In this document: in pieces, positions 35,346-44,711 of the stretch
Numbering within the stretch: the first letter of the stretch is position 1
Layout: every line of letters begins with the position of its first letter
NCBI RefSeq assembly: GCF_000717025.1
Contig: NZ_JNXG01000009.1
Location: 1 to 64,000 of the forward strand
Source: Streptomyces atroolivaceus
GTDB taxonomy: Bacteria; Actinomycetota; Actinomycetes; Streptomycetales; Streptomycetaceae
Length of the DNA stretch: 64,000 bases
Direction: 5' to 3'
Translations under genes and position numbers: made by a program
The notes under the pieces: generated by a model
What the model was told of the DNA's origin: nothing
The model's database searches: none
Seen by the model: the letters and a program-made list of their open reading frames with translations, nothing else

Positions 35346-36665
35346 TCAGTCGCCGAGCACCCGGCGCAGGTAGTCGTTGGCGAACAGCCTGTCCGGGTCG
35401 AGCCGGTCCCGCAGGGCGGTGAACTCGCCGAAGCGGGAGTAGGTCCCGGCCAGGTACCCGGAGTCCCGGGTGTGGATCTTGCCCCAGTGCGGACGGCCGT
35501 CGTATCCCGTCATGAGCCGCTCGACGGCCGTGAAGTACGCCTGGTAGGGCGTGCCCCGGTACAGATGCACCGCGACGTACGCGCTCTCCCGGCCCGAGGC
35601 CGTGGAGAGCGCGATGTCGTCCGCGGGTGCCGTGCGGACCTCCACCGGGAAACTGATCCGCAGCGGTGAGCGCTCCACCATGGCCTTGAGCTCACGCAGG
35701 GCCTCTACCGCCGCCTCGCGCGGCAGGGCGTACTCCATCTCGACGAAGCGGACCCGCCTGGGACTGGTGAACACCTTGTACGGGATGTCGGTGTACGTAC
35801 GGGCCGACAGCGCGCGGCTGGAGATCCGGGCGATCGAGGGGATGGCTCCCGGAACCACCCGGCCGACCGAGCAGGCGACCTGGAAGGCGCCGTTCGACAG
35901 CAGTTCGTCCTCGATCCATCCGCTGACCCGGCCGGGCGGAGCGGCGGGGCCCGCGCTCCGGTTGTTGCGCTTGGTGTTGCAGTTGGCCGTGTGCGGGAAC
36001 CAGTAGAACTCGAAGTGCTCGTTCTCTGTGACCATCTGGTCGAAATCGGCTGTTACCCGGTCGAAGGTCATCGGCTCCTCGCGGGCCGTCAGCAGGAAGA
36101 CCGGCTCCACCGCGAACGTGACCGCGGTGACCACACCGAGCGCCCCGAGTCCGATCCGGGCCGCCGCGAAGACGTCCGGGTGCTCGTCGGCGGAGCAGCG
36201 CAGTACCGAGCCGTCGGCTGTGACCAGCTCCAGCGCACGGATCTGCGCGGAGACCGAGGCGGAGTCGCGGCCGGTGCCATGGGTGCCCGTGGAGGTGGCC
36301 CCCGCGACCGTCTGCTCCATGATGTCGCCCATGTTGGTCAGGGAGAGCCCCTCGCGGGCGAGCGCGGCGTTGAGGCGCTTCAGCGGCGTGCCGGCCTCGA
36401 CCGTCACGGTCATCGCCTCGCGGTCGACGTCGCGTATGCCGGTGAGCAGGTCCGGGCGTATGAGGACCCCGTCGGTCGCCGCGGCCGCGGTGAACGAATG
36501 ACCGGTGCCGACGGGCTTGACGGTCAGACCGTCCTCGGACGCCCTGCGGAGCGCGTCGGCGAGCTCGTCGACGGAGGCGGGGGACTCGACGCGGACAGGC
36601 CGGGCGGTGACGTTGCCCGCCCAGTTACGCCACGTGTTCGCCGTCCGTGCGTAGGTGTCGTTCAT
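35346..36665 (-). CDS. FAD-linked oxidase, D-arabinono-1,4-lactone oxidase family
   Basis: 439 residues. Seen: FAD_binding_4 domain with KPVGTGHSFTAAAAT (the GHSF histidine is the usual flavin attachment point), GDIMEQTVAGATSTGTHGTG, and the C-terminal ALO domain ending with RPHWGKIHTRDSGYL. Known: this family oxidises sugar lactones or alditols with oxygen. Substrate unknown here. ATG 36665 lies 41 bases inside the end of the preceding MFS gene, so the two are co-transcribed. Confidence 0.88.
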   Translation of the reverse strand: MNDTYARTANTWRNWAGNVTARPVRVESPASVDELADALRRASEDGLTVKPVGTGHSFTAAAATDGVLIRPDLLTGIRDVDREAMTVTVEAGTPLKRLNAALAREGLSLTNMGDIMEQTVAGATSTGTHGTGRDSASVSAQIRALELVTADGSVLRCSADEHPDVFAAARIGLGALGVVTAVTFAVEPVFLLTAREEPMTFDRVTADFDQMVTENEHFEFYWFPHTANCNTKRNNRSAGPAAPPGRVSGWIEDELLSNGAFQVACSVGRVVPGAIPSIARISSRALSARTYTDIPYKVFTSPRRVRFVEMEYALPREAAVEALRELKAMVERSPLRISFPVEVRTAPADDIALSTASGRESAYVAVHLYRGTPYQAYFTAVERLMTGYDGRPHWGKIHTRDSGYLAGTYSRFGEFTALRDRLDPDRLFANDYLRRVLGD

Positions 36666-37869
36666 CTTCCCCGCGCCCTCCCGTAGGCACCGGCTCCGCG
36701 AGCCGGCGATACCCCAGGAACGCCACCGCGGCCGCGAGCGCTCCCGCAACGGCGGGCACCGCGTACCCCGCCTCGGCCCCCGAGGCGTCGACCACCCAGC
36801 CTGCGGCAGAGGAGCCGAGCGCCACTCCGACCGCGAGTCCGGTACTGGTCCAGGTCATGCCCTCGGTCAGCTGGGTGCGCGGTACGTGCTGTTCGACGAG
36901 GGCCATCGTGGTGACCATCGTCGGTGCGATGGCGAGGCCCGCGACAAAGAGCGCCACGGCCAGGAACGGCAGGCTCCCGGCCAGTTGGAGGGGGATCATA
37001 CTCACGGCCATCGCGCACACCCCCACCAGCCACCTGGTGGACGGCTTCCCCCGCAGGTGCAGCAGCCCGAAGACGGCTCCGGCGAGACACGAACCCAGGG
37101 CGTAGACCGCGAGCACGAGGCTCGCCGCCGCCTTGTGGCCGCGCTCCTCGGCGAAGGCCACCGTCACCACGTCCACCGCCCCGAAGATCGCCCCGGTGGC
37201 GACGAAGGTGATCACCAGCACCTGGAGTCCGGAGGAACGCAGGGCCGAGCCGCCCGTGTGGTGCTCCTTGGGGTGCGGCCTGGGCTCGGTGGCGCGCTGG
37301 GCGGTCAGCCAGAAGACACCGATCACGAGGAACACACCGGCGATCAGGGGCCCCGCCTCCGGGAACCACGCGGTGGACAGGCCGATCGAGATGATGGGCC
37401 CGAAGATGAAGCACACCTCGTCGACGATCGACTCCCACGCGTACGCGGTGTGCAGCTGCCGGCCGGAGCCCCGGTAGATCTCGGCCCAGCGGGACCGGAC
37501 CATCGACCCCACGCTCGGGACGCAGCCGGCGCCCGCGGCGAAGACGAACAGGGTCCAGTCGGGCATCCTCTGCTGGGCGCAGACCAGCAGCCCCGCGACC
37601 GACGCGGCCGCGAACAGCGTCACGGGGCGCAGGACACGGCGCTGCCCGTGCCGGTCGACCATCCGCGAGACCTGTGGCCCCATGACGGCCGCCGCCATGG
37701 CGAGCGTCGCGGAGAGGGCCCCCGCCAGTCCGTAGCGGCCGGTCAGCTGGGAGACCATCGTCACCACGCCGATCCCCATCATGGACAGCGGCATCCGGCC
37801 GAAGAATCCGGCCGCCGAGAACTCCCGGCTTCCCGGGGCGGCGAAGATGGCGCGGTAGGGACTGGGCAC
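36625..37869 (-). CDS. Major facilitator superfamily transporter
   Basis: 414 residues with about 12 hydrophobic spans. Seen: the loop between helices 2 and 3 carries [16 protein letters not shown], the MFS motif A region. Starts with a GTG at 37869. It overlaps the downstream FAD oxidase by 41 bases. Known: MFS members of this kind are usually drug or metabolite exporters. No substrate can be assigned. Divergent from hemH. Confidence 0.85.
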   Translation of the reverse strand: MPSPYRAIFAAPGSREFSAAGFFGRMPLSMMGIGVVTMVSQLTGRYGLAGALSATLAMAAAVMGPQVSRMVDRHGQRRVLRPVTLFAAASVAGLLVCAQQRMPDWTLFVFAAGAGCVPSVGSMVRSRWAEIYRGSGRQLHTAYAWESIVDEVCFIFGPIISIGLSTAWFPEAGPLIAGVFLVIGVFWLTAQRATEPRPHPKEHHTGGSALRSSGLQVLVITFVATGAIFGAVDVVTVAFAEERGHKAAASLVLAVYALGSCLAGAVFGLLHLRGKPSTRWLVGVCAMAVSMIPLQLAGSLPFLAVALFVAGLAIAPTMVTTMALVEQHVPRTQLTEGMTWTSTGLAVGVALGSSAAGWVVDASGAEAGYAVPAVAGALAAAVAFLGYRRLAEPVPTGGRGEDERHLRTDGEHVA

Positions 37870-37981
37870 GGGGGAGCTCCGGGAAGGCCTGTCAGGTGTG
37901 CGAGGGGCTGATACAGCTTACGGGTGCCGCCGGCCCACGGCGGTTGCCGTTCTGTCCGAGGCGGGTGGCAGGATCGGGTGC

Positions 37982-39106
37982 ATGTCCGATCTGCGTGATC
38001 CCGCGCCCTACGACGCCCTGCTGCTGCTCTCCTTCGGAGGCCCCGAAGGCCCTGACGACGTGGTCCCGTTCCTGGCGAACGTGACACGTGGCCGGGGCAT
38101 CCCCGAAGAACGGCTGAAAGAGGTCGGCAAGCACTATTTCCTCTTCGGCGGCGTCAGCCCGATCAACGCGCAGAACAGAGCGCTGCTCGACGCCCTGCGC
38201 AAGGATCTCGCGGATCACGCCCTGGAGCTGCCGGTGTACTGGGGCAACCGCAACTGGGCCCCGTACCTCACCGACACCCTCCGCGAGATGGTCACGGACG
38301 GCCACCGCCGGATCGCCGTGCTCGCCACCAGCGCCTACGCCTCGTACTCGGGCTGCAGGCAGTACCGGGAGAATCTGGCGGAGTCGCTGGCCGCGCTGGA
38401 GGCGGAAGGGCTCCCGGTGCCCCGCGTGGACAAGCTGCGGCACTACTTCAACCACCCCGGCTTCGTAGGGCCCATGGTGGACGGCGTGCTGGCGTCGCTG
38501 GCCGACCTCCCCGAGGACGTCAGGGCGGGGGCGCACCTCGCGTTCACCACGCACTCCATCCCGGTCTCCGCGGCCGACACCTCCGGGCCGGTGGAGACAC
38601 ACGGCGACGGCGGCTCCTACGTGGCCGAGCACCTGGACGTCGCCCGGCTGATCTCCGAGGCCGTGCGGGAGGAGACGGGCATCGAGCACCCCTGGCAGCT
38701 CGTCTACCAGTCGCGCAGCGGCGCCCCGCACATCCCGTGGCTCGAGCCCGACATCTGCGACCACCTGGAGACGCTCCACGGCGACGGCGTCCCGGCGGTC
38801 GTGATGGCCCCGATCGGTTTCGTCTCGGACCACATGGAGGTGCTGTACGACCTCGACACGGAGGCCACCGCCAAGGCCGCCGAGCTGGGGCTGCCCGTGC
38901 GCCGGTCCGCGACGGTGGGCGCGGACCCCCGGTTCGCCGCCGCCGTGCGCGAGCTCCTCCTGGAGCGCGCCGCCGCCGAACGGGACCGCCCCGTGACGCC
39001 CTGCGCCCTGGGCGCGCTCGGTCCCTCCCACGACCTCTGCCCGGTCGGCTGCTGCCCCGCCAGGGCCCTCAAGCCCGCCGCCGCCGGAGCCGACAGCCCG
39101 TTCTGA
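37982..39106 (+). CDS. hemH: Ferrochelatase (coproporphyrin type)
   Basis: 374 residues. Seen: [14 protein letters not shown] near the N-terminus, the metal-binding histidine in FTTHSIP and glutamate region [14 protein letters not shown], and a C-terminal cluster of cysteines (PCALG and CPVGCCPA) as in actinobacterial enzymes that bind a [2Fe-2S] cluster. Known: actinobacterial HemH inserts iron into coproporphyrin III. ATG 37982 gives the family N-terminus. Followed by the phosphatase gene 77 bases later. Confidence 0.93.
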   Translation: MSDLRDPAPYDALLLLSFGGPEGPDDVVPFLANVTRGRGIPEERLKEVGKHYFLFGGVSPINAQNRALLDALRKDLADHALELPVYWGNRNWAPYLTDTLREMVTDGHRRIAVLATSAYASYSGCRQYRENLAESLAALEAEGLPVPRVDKLRHYFNHPGFVGPMVDGVLASLADLPEDVRAGAHLAFTTHSIPVSAADTSGPVETHGDGGSYVAEHLDVARLISEAVREETGIEHPWQLVYQSRSGAPHIPWLEPDICDHLETLHGDGVPAVVMAPIGFVSDHMEVLYDLDTEATAKAAELGLPVRRSATVGADPRFAAAVRELLLERAAAERDRPVTPCALGALGPSHDLCPVGCCPARALKPAAAGADSPF

Positions 39107-39183
39107 CGCCCACCCGCCCGACTTCCACGCCGCGCGGGCAGCGACAGCCCGTGCCGGCGCCGTGACACCACCTCTGGAGCGTT

Positions 39184-39984
39184 GTGACCGACCCCCTCCT
39201 GTCCGAACTGCTCGACCTCGCCCTGGAGGCGGCCCGCCGGGCCGGCGCGCTGCTGCGTGACGGCCGGCCGGCCGACCTCGGGGTGGCCGCGACGAAGTCC
39301 AGCCCGATCGACGTCGTCACCGAGATGGACATCCGGGCGGAGAAGCTGATCACCGGCTACCTCTCCGAGCACCGTCCCGCCGACGGCTTCCTCGGGGAGG
39401 AGGGCGCCAGTGCCGAGGGCAGCAGCGGTATCCGGTGGGTCATCGACCCGCTCGACGGTACGGTGAACTACCTCTACGGCCTCCCGACCTGGTCCGTCTC
39501 CATCGCCGCCGAGCGCGACGGCGAACGGGTCGTCGGCGTGGTCGAGGCCCCGATGAGGCGCGAGACGTTCCACGCGGTGCTGGGCGGCGGCGCGTACGGG
39601 AACGGGGAGGCACTCAGCTGCCGCCCCACGGCCCCTCTCGACCAGGCGCTGGTGGCGACCGGCTTCAACTACGTCACCGAGGTGCGCAGCCATCAGGCGG
39701 CCGTGGCACAGCAGCTGATTCCGCGGCTGCGCGACATCCGGCGCGGGGGATCCGCCGCCATCGAGCTCTGCGACGTGGCGGCCGGCCGGCTCGACGGTTA
39801 CTACGAGCGGGGCCTGCACCCGTGGGACGTGGCGGCCGGCGATCTCATCGCCCGGGAGGCCGGCGCGCTCACCGGCGGCAGGCCCGGCCTGCCGGCGGAC
39901 GGAGACCTGACGGTGGCGGCCACCCCCGGCGTCTTCGAGCCGTTGCAGGCCCTGCTCGAGGAGCTGGGGGCCTGGCACGACTGA
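39184..39984 (+). CDS. Inositol monophosphatase family phosphatase
   Basis: 266 residues. Seen: metal-binding GEEG, DPLDGTVNY and the WDVAAGDLI motif, the three signatures of the IMPase fold. Reaction: Mg-dependent hydrolysis of inositol-1-phosphate or similar monophosphates. Start GTG 39184. Downstream a 13-bp hairpin ends the transcript. Confidence 0.92.
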   Translation: MTDPLLSELLDLALEAARRAGALLRDGRPADLGVAATKSSPIDVVTEMDIRAEKLITGYLSEHRPADGFLGEEGASAEGSSGIRWVIDPLDGTVNYLYGLPTWSVSIAAERDGERVVGVVEAPMRRETFHAVLGGGAYGNGEALSCRPTAPLDQALVATGFNYVTEVRSHQAAVAQQLIPRLRDIRRGGSAAIELCDVAAGRLDGYYERGLHPWDVAAGDLIAREAGALTGGRPGLPADGDLTVAATPGVFEPLQALLEELGAWHD

Positions 39985-40036
39985 CCGATGCCCTCCCTGA
40001 GCTGCTGCGGGCACCCAGGGAGGGCGCCGGAACGAG

Positions 40037-40078
40037 GAGAGGGCCCCGGAGGGCCATGGCGGCTCCCGGGGCCCTCTC
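40037..40078. terminator. 13-bp hairpin between the phosphatase and a small gene
   Basis: Arms 40037-40049 and 40066-40078 (GAGAGGGCCCCGG and complement) with a 16-base loop, between convergent genes. Confidence 0.8.
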
Positions 40079-40086
40079 GTGGCGGC

Positions 40087-40260
40087 TCAGACGCTCGTGG
40101 CGCTGATCTCCACGCCGTGCTCGGCGGCGAGGCGGTGCAGGTCGTCCAGCTCTCCCTGCTCGACGTCCGCGAGGAAGTCGTCGCCGGTCTCGCGAGCCCT
40201 CGTGAGGTCGGACTCGGTGGTCTTGATTCGTTGCAGCAGACCTGCGGTGAAAGCGTCCAT
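40087..40260 (-). CDS. Small conserved-looking protein, 57 residues
   Basis: 57 residues (MDAFTAGLLQRIKTTE...), predicted mostly helical, acidic, without motifs I recognise. ATG 40260 is preceded by GAGGGGG, a strong ribosome site, and the stop lies 9 bases from the hairpin at 40078, as for a real gene. Codon use is typical. Function unknown. Confidence 0.72.
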   Translation of the reverse strand: MDAFTAGLLQRIKTTESDLTRARETGDDFLADVEQGELDDLHRLAAEHGVEISATSV

Positions 40261-40626
40261 GAAGCGCCCCCTCGTCGTGGGTCGGTGGCACGGGGGTGTG
40301 CCCGGTGGTCCTCCGGCCCTCGGGCCGGAGTGCGGGTGATCACGCCAGTCCCTCTGGATGCAGGACGGGCGGTGGCGACGCCACATGCAGGGCGTGATCG
40401 GCGGGTGTGAGAGCGTCCTCCCCGCCGCCCACCCGCGAGAAACCTCAACTGGCCCGGAAATCCGAACGATTCCCTGGAGCGGCGGCCGGTGCCGCGCCGT
40501 CTTACCGCCGGTTTACGCGTGTTCCGGGCAGGATGGACGCGCACAGTCGGTGCCGCTGACGTGCAGCGAGCGGCCGGAACGAAGGCCGCTCGCCCTTTTT
40601 TCGTGGATCTAGGGAAGGACTGCGCC
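40261..40626. other. Intergenic leader region of cutRS
   Basis: 366 bases without a gene. A perfect 20-base palindrome (CTCCGGCCC-TC-GGGCCGGAG) is at 40311-40330 and a T-tailed hairpin at 40567-40603. No clear promoter hexamers could be fixed. Confidence 0.5.
40567..40603 (+). terminator. Intrinsic terminator in front of cutR (possible attenuator)
   Basis: Arms 40567-40575 and 40584-40592 (CGAGCGGCC and complement), loop GGAACGAA, followed by CCCTTTTTT. This is a textbook Rho-independent terminator, unusual here because most terminators in the window lack a T-run. It lies 24 bases before the cutR start, and no upstream plus-strand gene needs it. Confidence 0.7.
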
Positions 40627-41280
40627 GTGCGCGTACTCGTCGTCGAGGACGAGCAGCTGCTCGCCGATGCGGTGGCCACCGGGCTGCGCCGGGAGGCCAT
40701 GGCCGTCGACGTCGTCTACGACGGAGCGGCGGCTCTCGAGCGCGTAGGGGTCAACGACTACGACGTCGTCGTGCTGGACCGGGACCTCCCGGTGGTGCAC
40801 GGGGACGACGTCTGCCGCAGGATCGTCGAGCTCGGCATGCCCACCAGGGTGCTCATGCTCACCGCGTCCGGTGACGTCAGCGACCGGGTCGAAGGCCTGG
40901 AGCTCGGTGCGGACGACTACCTGCCCAAGCCCTTCGCCTTCAGCGAGCTGACGGCGCGGGTACGCGCCCTGGGGCGCCGCACCACGGTCGCGCTCCCGCC
41001 CGTGCTGGAGCGGGCCGGCATCAAGCTCGACCCCAACCGCCGCGAGGTCTTCCGGGACGAGCAGGAGATCCAGCTCGCTCCGAAGGAGTTCGCCGTCCTG
41101 GAGGTCCTGATGCGCAGCGAGGGCGCGGTCGTCTCGGCCGAGCAGCTGCTGGAGAAGGCGTGGGACGAGAACACCGACCCGTTCACCAACGTGGTGCGGG
41201 TCACCGTCATGACCCTGCGCCGCAAGCTCGGTGAGCCCCCGGTCATCATCACCGTCCCCGGCTCCGGATACCGGATCTGA
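40627..41280 (+). CDS. cutR: Two-component response regulator CutR (OmpR family)
   Basis: 217 residues. Seen: receiver domain with the acidic pair in VVEDEQ, phospho-acceptor Asp 51 (VVLDRDLP) and the lysine in LPKPFAF, then an OmpR-type winged helix. The size, order and neighbours (hemH, phosphatase, cutS, DUF4193, dut) match the Streptomyces cutRS locus. GTG 40627 has GGAAGGAC upstream. Known: CutRS responds to extracellular protein-folding/redox state and affects antibiotic production. A T-tailed hairpin sits in its leader. The downstream cutS follows after 7 bases. Confidence 0.85.
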   Translation: MRVLVVEDEQLLADAVATGLRREAMAVDVVYDGAAALERVGVNDYDVVVLDRDLPVVHGDDVCRRIVELGMPTRVLMLTASGDVSDRVEGLELGADDYLPKPFAFSELTARVRALGRRTTVALPPVLERAGIKLDPNRREVFRDEQEIQLAPKEFAVLEVLMRSEGAVVSAEQLLEKAWDENTDPFTNVVRVTVMTLRRKLGEPPVIITVPGSGYRI

Positions 41281-41287
41281 GGGCGTG

Positions 41288-42520
41288 ATGGCAGCCTCCC
41301 CCACCCCCCTGAAGGCACCTCCGAAACCGACCTGGGAACCGAAGCCGCAGGAATCGCCGTACCCCTGGCTGCGCCCGACCATCCGGATACGGCTCACGCT
41401 GCTGTACGGCGGGATGTTCCTGATCGCGGGCATCCTCCTGCTCTCGATCATCTACATGCTGGCGGCGCAGGCCCTGGACGTGGGCAGTGACCTGCCGTTC
41501 GAGGTGGTCAACGGGCAGGTCACCAGCGAGGTCTGCGAGCTTCCGATCAAGGCGAGCCCGGACGACTTCAACGCCGCTCTGAACGCCTGTGCCAACCAGC
41601 AGCGCGACCACGCCCTCGACGACCTGCTGAACCGCTCACTGCTGGCCCTCGTGGGACTCAGCGTCATCGCCTTCGCCTTCGGTTACGCCATGGCGGGCCG
41701 CGTGCTGTCACCGCTCGGCCGGATCACCCGCACCGCACGCCGCGTGGTCGGGACGGACCTGACCCGCCGGATCGAGCTGGACGGACCGGACGACGAGCTG
41801 AAGGAGCTCGCGGACACCTTCGACGAGATGCTGGACCGCCTGGAGAGGGCGTTCACCGCCCAGCAGCGCTTCGTGGGCAACGCCTCGCACGAACTGCGTA
41901 CGCCGCTCGCGATCAACCGGACCCTCCTCGAGGTCCATCTCTCCGACCCGGAGGCCTCTCCCGAGCTCCACCAGCTGGGCAAGACGCTCCTGGCCACGAA
42001 CGAACGCAGTGAGCAGCTGGTCGAAGGGCTGCTGCTGCTCGCCCGCAGCGACAACCAGATCGTCGAACGCAAGCCCGTGAACCTCGCCGAGGTCGCCGAC
42101 CGCGCCATCGACCAGACCAGGGCCGAGGCGGCGGCGAAGAGGGTCGAGGTGCGTGGCGAGCGTGCCCAGGCCGTCGTACAGGGCAACGGAGTCCTCCTGG
42201 AGCGCATCGCGCTGAACCTCGTGCAGAACGCCGTGCGCTACAACGTGGCGGAGAACGGCTGGGTGGAGGTCACCACCGAGCTCCAGCACGGGCAGGCGCT
42301 CCTGGTGGTCACGAACACCGGGCCTGTGGTGCCCGCGTACGAGATCGACAACCTGTTCGAACCGTTCAGGCGGCTGCGTACGGAGCGCACGGGCAGCGAC
42401 AAGGGCGTCGGGCTCGGCCTGTCGATCGCGCGATCCGTCGCGAGGGCCCACGGAGGCCGTATCATCGCGGAGCCCCGCGAGGGCGGTGGTCTCGTGATGC
42501 GCGTCACCCTGCCGGTCTGA
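41288..42520 (+). CDS. cutS: Sensor histidine kinase CutS
   Basis: 410 residues. Seen: first span near residues 38-62, an extracellular sensor of ~60 residues containing two cysteines (Cys 83 and Cys 101), a second span near 120-140, HAMP, H-box NASHELRTPL with His 201, then N, G1 and G2 boxes (GVGLGLSIARS). Known: as I recall, CutS has two invariant extracellular cysteines proposed to sense disulfide status; the pair here fits. ATG 41288 follows GAGGGCG. Signal passes to CutR. Confidence 0.86.
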   Translation: MAASPTPLKAPPKPTWEPKPQESPYPWLRPTIRIRLTLLYGGMFLIAGILLLSIIYMLAAQALDVGSDLPFEVVNGQVTSEVCELPIKASPDDFNAALNACANQQRDHALDDLLNRSLLALVGLSVIAFAFGYAMAGRVLSPLGRITRTARRVVGTDLTRRIELDGPDDELKELADTFDEMLDRLERAFTAQQRFVGNASHELRTPLAINRTLLEVHLSDPEASPELHQLGKTLLATNERSEQLVEGLLLLARSDNQIVERKPVNLAEVADRAIDQTRAEAAAKRVEVRGERAQAVVQGNGVLLERIALNLVQNAVRYNVAENGWVEVTTELQHGQALLVVTNTGPVVPAYEIDNLFEPFRRLRTERTGSDKGVGLGLSIARSVARAHGGRIIAEPREGGGLVMRVTLPV

Positions 42521-42924
42521 GAGGCTTCACGGTGTGAAGCGGCATTGGATCGCCCTGTTCGCTTTGGGCGGAATTTTCGAACCCCTTTACTGTTCCGTCC
42601 CTGTGTGATCGATCACAGAAGCGAATTTCGGTCTCTCTACTCTCCGTGATCACATCCATCCCCGAAAGCCTGGAAACGTCCGGGTTTCCGGGGGGCGATA
42701 TCACGGGAAGTACACGGGGTGGCGCCCGTGAACTGCAGCAATCGGACCGTGTACGGTCCCCATCGCCACCCAAGCTGATCGCTCACGAGAGATCCGGTTG
42801 GGTGTCGATTGAGTAACAGACCTTGATGTGAGGCAAAATCTCCGCCTCAGGTCGGGCACAAGTCCGGCCTCTCACGCGTTACGTGCGCTGAGACACCGCA
42901 GACACCCATGAGGGGGAGAGCGAC
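42521..42924. other. Intergenic region upstream of the DUF4193 gene
   Basis: 404 bases without a gene. It holds a small stem after cutS (GCTTCAC-GGT-GTGAAGC, 42524-42540), the palindrome at 42604-42617, a stem GGACCGT-GT-ACGGTCC (42744-42759) and an inverted repeat TGAGGC/GCCTCA (42829-42849). The density of symmetric elements suggests a complex promoter. Confidence 0.55.
42604..42617. promoter_or_regulatory. TGTGATCGATCACA palindrome
   Basis: Perfect 14-bp palindrome, containing GTG-N6-CAC, the core spacing of Streptomyces Crp sites. It lies about 310 bases upstream of the DUF4193 gene and 84 after cutS. Crp binding is a hypothesis; other dimeric regulators are possible. Confidence 0.45.
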
Positions 42925-43221
42925 ATGGCAACGGATTACGACACCCCACGCAAGACCGACGACGACGTGGACCAGGACAGCCTCGAAGAGCTCAAGGCTC
43001 GTCGGAGCGACAAGACGGCATCCGCCGTCGACGTGGACGAGTTCGACGCGGCAGAAGGACTGGAGCTGCCCGGAGCAGACCTGTCCAACGAAGAGCTGGC
43101 CGTGCGGGTTCTGCCCAAGCAGGCCGATGAGTTCACCTGCATGAGCTGCTTCCTCGTGCACCACAGGAGCCAGCTGGCGCGGGAGAAGAACGGCCAGCCC
43201 ATCTGCCGCGACTGCGACTGA
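42925..43221 (+). CDS. DUF4193 family protein (zinc-ribbon-like)
   Basis: 98 residues. Seen: acidic N-terminal half, then FTCMSCFLV and PICRDCD, two CxxC pairs that could bind zinc. This is the DUF4193 layout, conserved through actinobacteria beside dut and DUF3093. ATG 42925 has GGGGGAG upstream. Function unknown. Confidence 0.88.
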   Translation: MATDYDTPRKTDDDVDQDSLEELKARRSDKTASAVDVDEFDAAEGLELPGADLSNEELAVRVLPKQADEFTCMSCFLVHHRSQLAREKNGQPICRDCD

Positions 43222-43233
43222 GGCAGGCCGGCC

Positions 43234-44193
43234 GTGGCAGGCGACACACCGTTCCGGAAGCGGCGCTTGCGGCGCACGAAGTCGTCGGAGGCACATCAGG
43301 GCGGCACAGGCCCGGCAGAGGGCGCAAGCCCCGCTGCCGAGCACCAGGCCGCCCTGCCGGCCTCTCCCGGCGGCACACCTGACGACGAGCGGGGCCACCC
43401 GGCCTCGCTCGAAGCGGTGAGGGCGGACGACGCGTCCCCCGAGCCCGGGCGGAACGGACCGGACCGGCCCTCCGAGGGCTCCGGCCGTCTGCACACACTG
43501 AAACGAGGCGTACGCAAGAGCCGGGAGAGCGCCACAGCCGCAGTCGGCCTGGTGGCCGACCGCATCATCGACGCGGCTCCCCGCATCCCTGTGCGGGACC
43601 TCGCCACCCTGCGCAGGCAGTTCCCGGGGCTGGGCCCCGAAGAGCTCGCCGACAAGCTCGTCGCGGGCGCGTGCAACGCCACCGCGACCGTCGGCGCGGG
43701 CATCGGGGCGGCGGCGATGATGCCCGTACCACCCGCCATGCTCGCCGAGCTGGCAGCCGAGATCACCGGGGTGGCCGCCGTCGAGATGAAGCTCGTCGCG
43801 GAGCTCCACGAGGTCTACGGCCGGCGCCCGCCGGGCAATCTCGGCCAGCGCAGCACCGCGTATCTGACGTCCTGGACGGAGGAGCGCGGCATCGACGTCT
43901 CGCGCCCCGCCACGCTCAACGCGGCGCTGGGCGGGCAGATGAAGCGCGAACTGCGTCAGCAGATCATGAAGCGCACCGTGCGCGACCTGCCGAATCTCAT
44001 CCCGTTCATGGTCGGTGCCGTCGTCGGCGCGATGATGAACCGGCGGGACACCAGAAAGCTCGCCGACCGGGTCAGGAACGACCTGCGGCGCACGCAGGTG
44101 CCCTGGGACCGTCTACCGGAGCTTCCCCCGCTGGAACAGCCCGCGAAGCCCGCCAAGGAGCTCCCGAAGGGTCTGGACGACCCCGGCCGCTGA
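43234..44193 (+). CDS. Conserved hypothetical protein, EcsC-like hydrophobic core
   Basis: 319 residues. Seen: a disordered, charged first 90 residues (RKRRLRRTKSSEAHQGG onwards), then a helical core with VGAGIGAAAMMPVPPAMLAEL and IPFMVGAVVGAMMNRRDTRK, which recalls EcsC-type membrane-associated proteins. GTG 43234 starts 12 bases after the DUF4193 gene. It ends 4 bases from the convergent DUF3093 gene. Function unknown. Confidence 0.7.
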   Translation: MAGDTPFRKRRLRRTKSSEAHQGGTGPAEGASPAAEHQAALPASPGGTPDDERGHPASLEAVRADDASPEPGRNGPDRPSEGSGRLHTLKRGVRKSRESATAAVGLVADRIIDAAPRIPVRDLATLRRQFPGLGPEELADKLVAGACNATATVGAGIGAAAMMPVPPAMLAELAAEITGVAAVEMKLVAELHEVYGRRPPGNLGQRSTAYLTSWTEERGIDVSRPATLNAALGGQMKRELRQQIMKRTVRDLPNLIPFMVGAVVGAMMNRRDTRKLADRVRNDLRRTQVPWDRLPELPPLEQPAKPAKELPKGLDDPGR

Positions 44194-44197
44194 CCCC

Positions 44198-44653
44198 TCA
44201 GGCGGGCACGGGCGCGAGGGCCGCCACCAGAGCCTGCGGCTCCCGGGTCGACAGATAGACGTACGGCGTCGGGTCGGCCGGATCCGTGACCTTCACCCGC
44301 ACCGCCGTCGGGACGTAGCTGCGCAGCAGCATGAACGCGCGGGGATCCGCCTTGTACGAGCGCCAGGCGCGCGCCTCCTCCCCGTCCAGCACCTCGGCGT
44401 CGCCGAGCGCTTCCAGAGGGATGCGGGCGTCGCCCGCCACGAGGGCGCCCGCCACGACCCGGATGCGCGCGGAGCCGTACGAGCTCACGGCCGCGCACGC
44501 CGCGGCCGTACCCGCGACCAGGCCACCGAGCATGGGCAGGGCGCCGAGCGGCAGGAGCATCAGCGCGCAGGCGACGCCGATGCCGATGGCGATGAGCCAC
44601 CACGTACGGGGTGCGGTGAGGCGTTCGTCGAAGGCAGGTGCGGAAGGCTGCAT
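44198..44653 (-). CDS. DUF3093 family membrane protein
   Basis: 151 residues. Seen: two adjacent membrane spans in residues 18-60 (WWLIAIGIGVACALMLLPLG and the next), then a soluble part ending in VYLSTREPQALVAAL, the DUF3093 pattern. Located beside dut in many Streptomyces. Start ATG 44653, 58 bases from the divergent thioesterase gene. Function unknown. Confidence 0.85.
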   Translation of the reverse strand: MQPSAPAFDERLTAPRTWWLIAIGIGVACALMLLPLGALPMLGGLVAGTAAACAAVSSYGSARIRVVAGALVAGDARIPLEALGDAEVLDGEEARAWRSYKADPRAFMLLRSYVPTAVRVKVTDPADPTPYVYLSTREPQALVAALAPVPA

Positions 44654-44711
44654 GAAAGCAAGCTTGGCACGGCGCGCCCCGCGGTCCGCCGCGCGGGTAA
44701 GGTCTGCGCCT

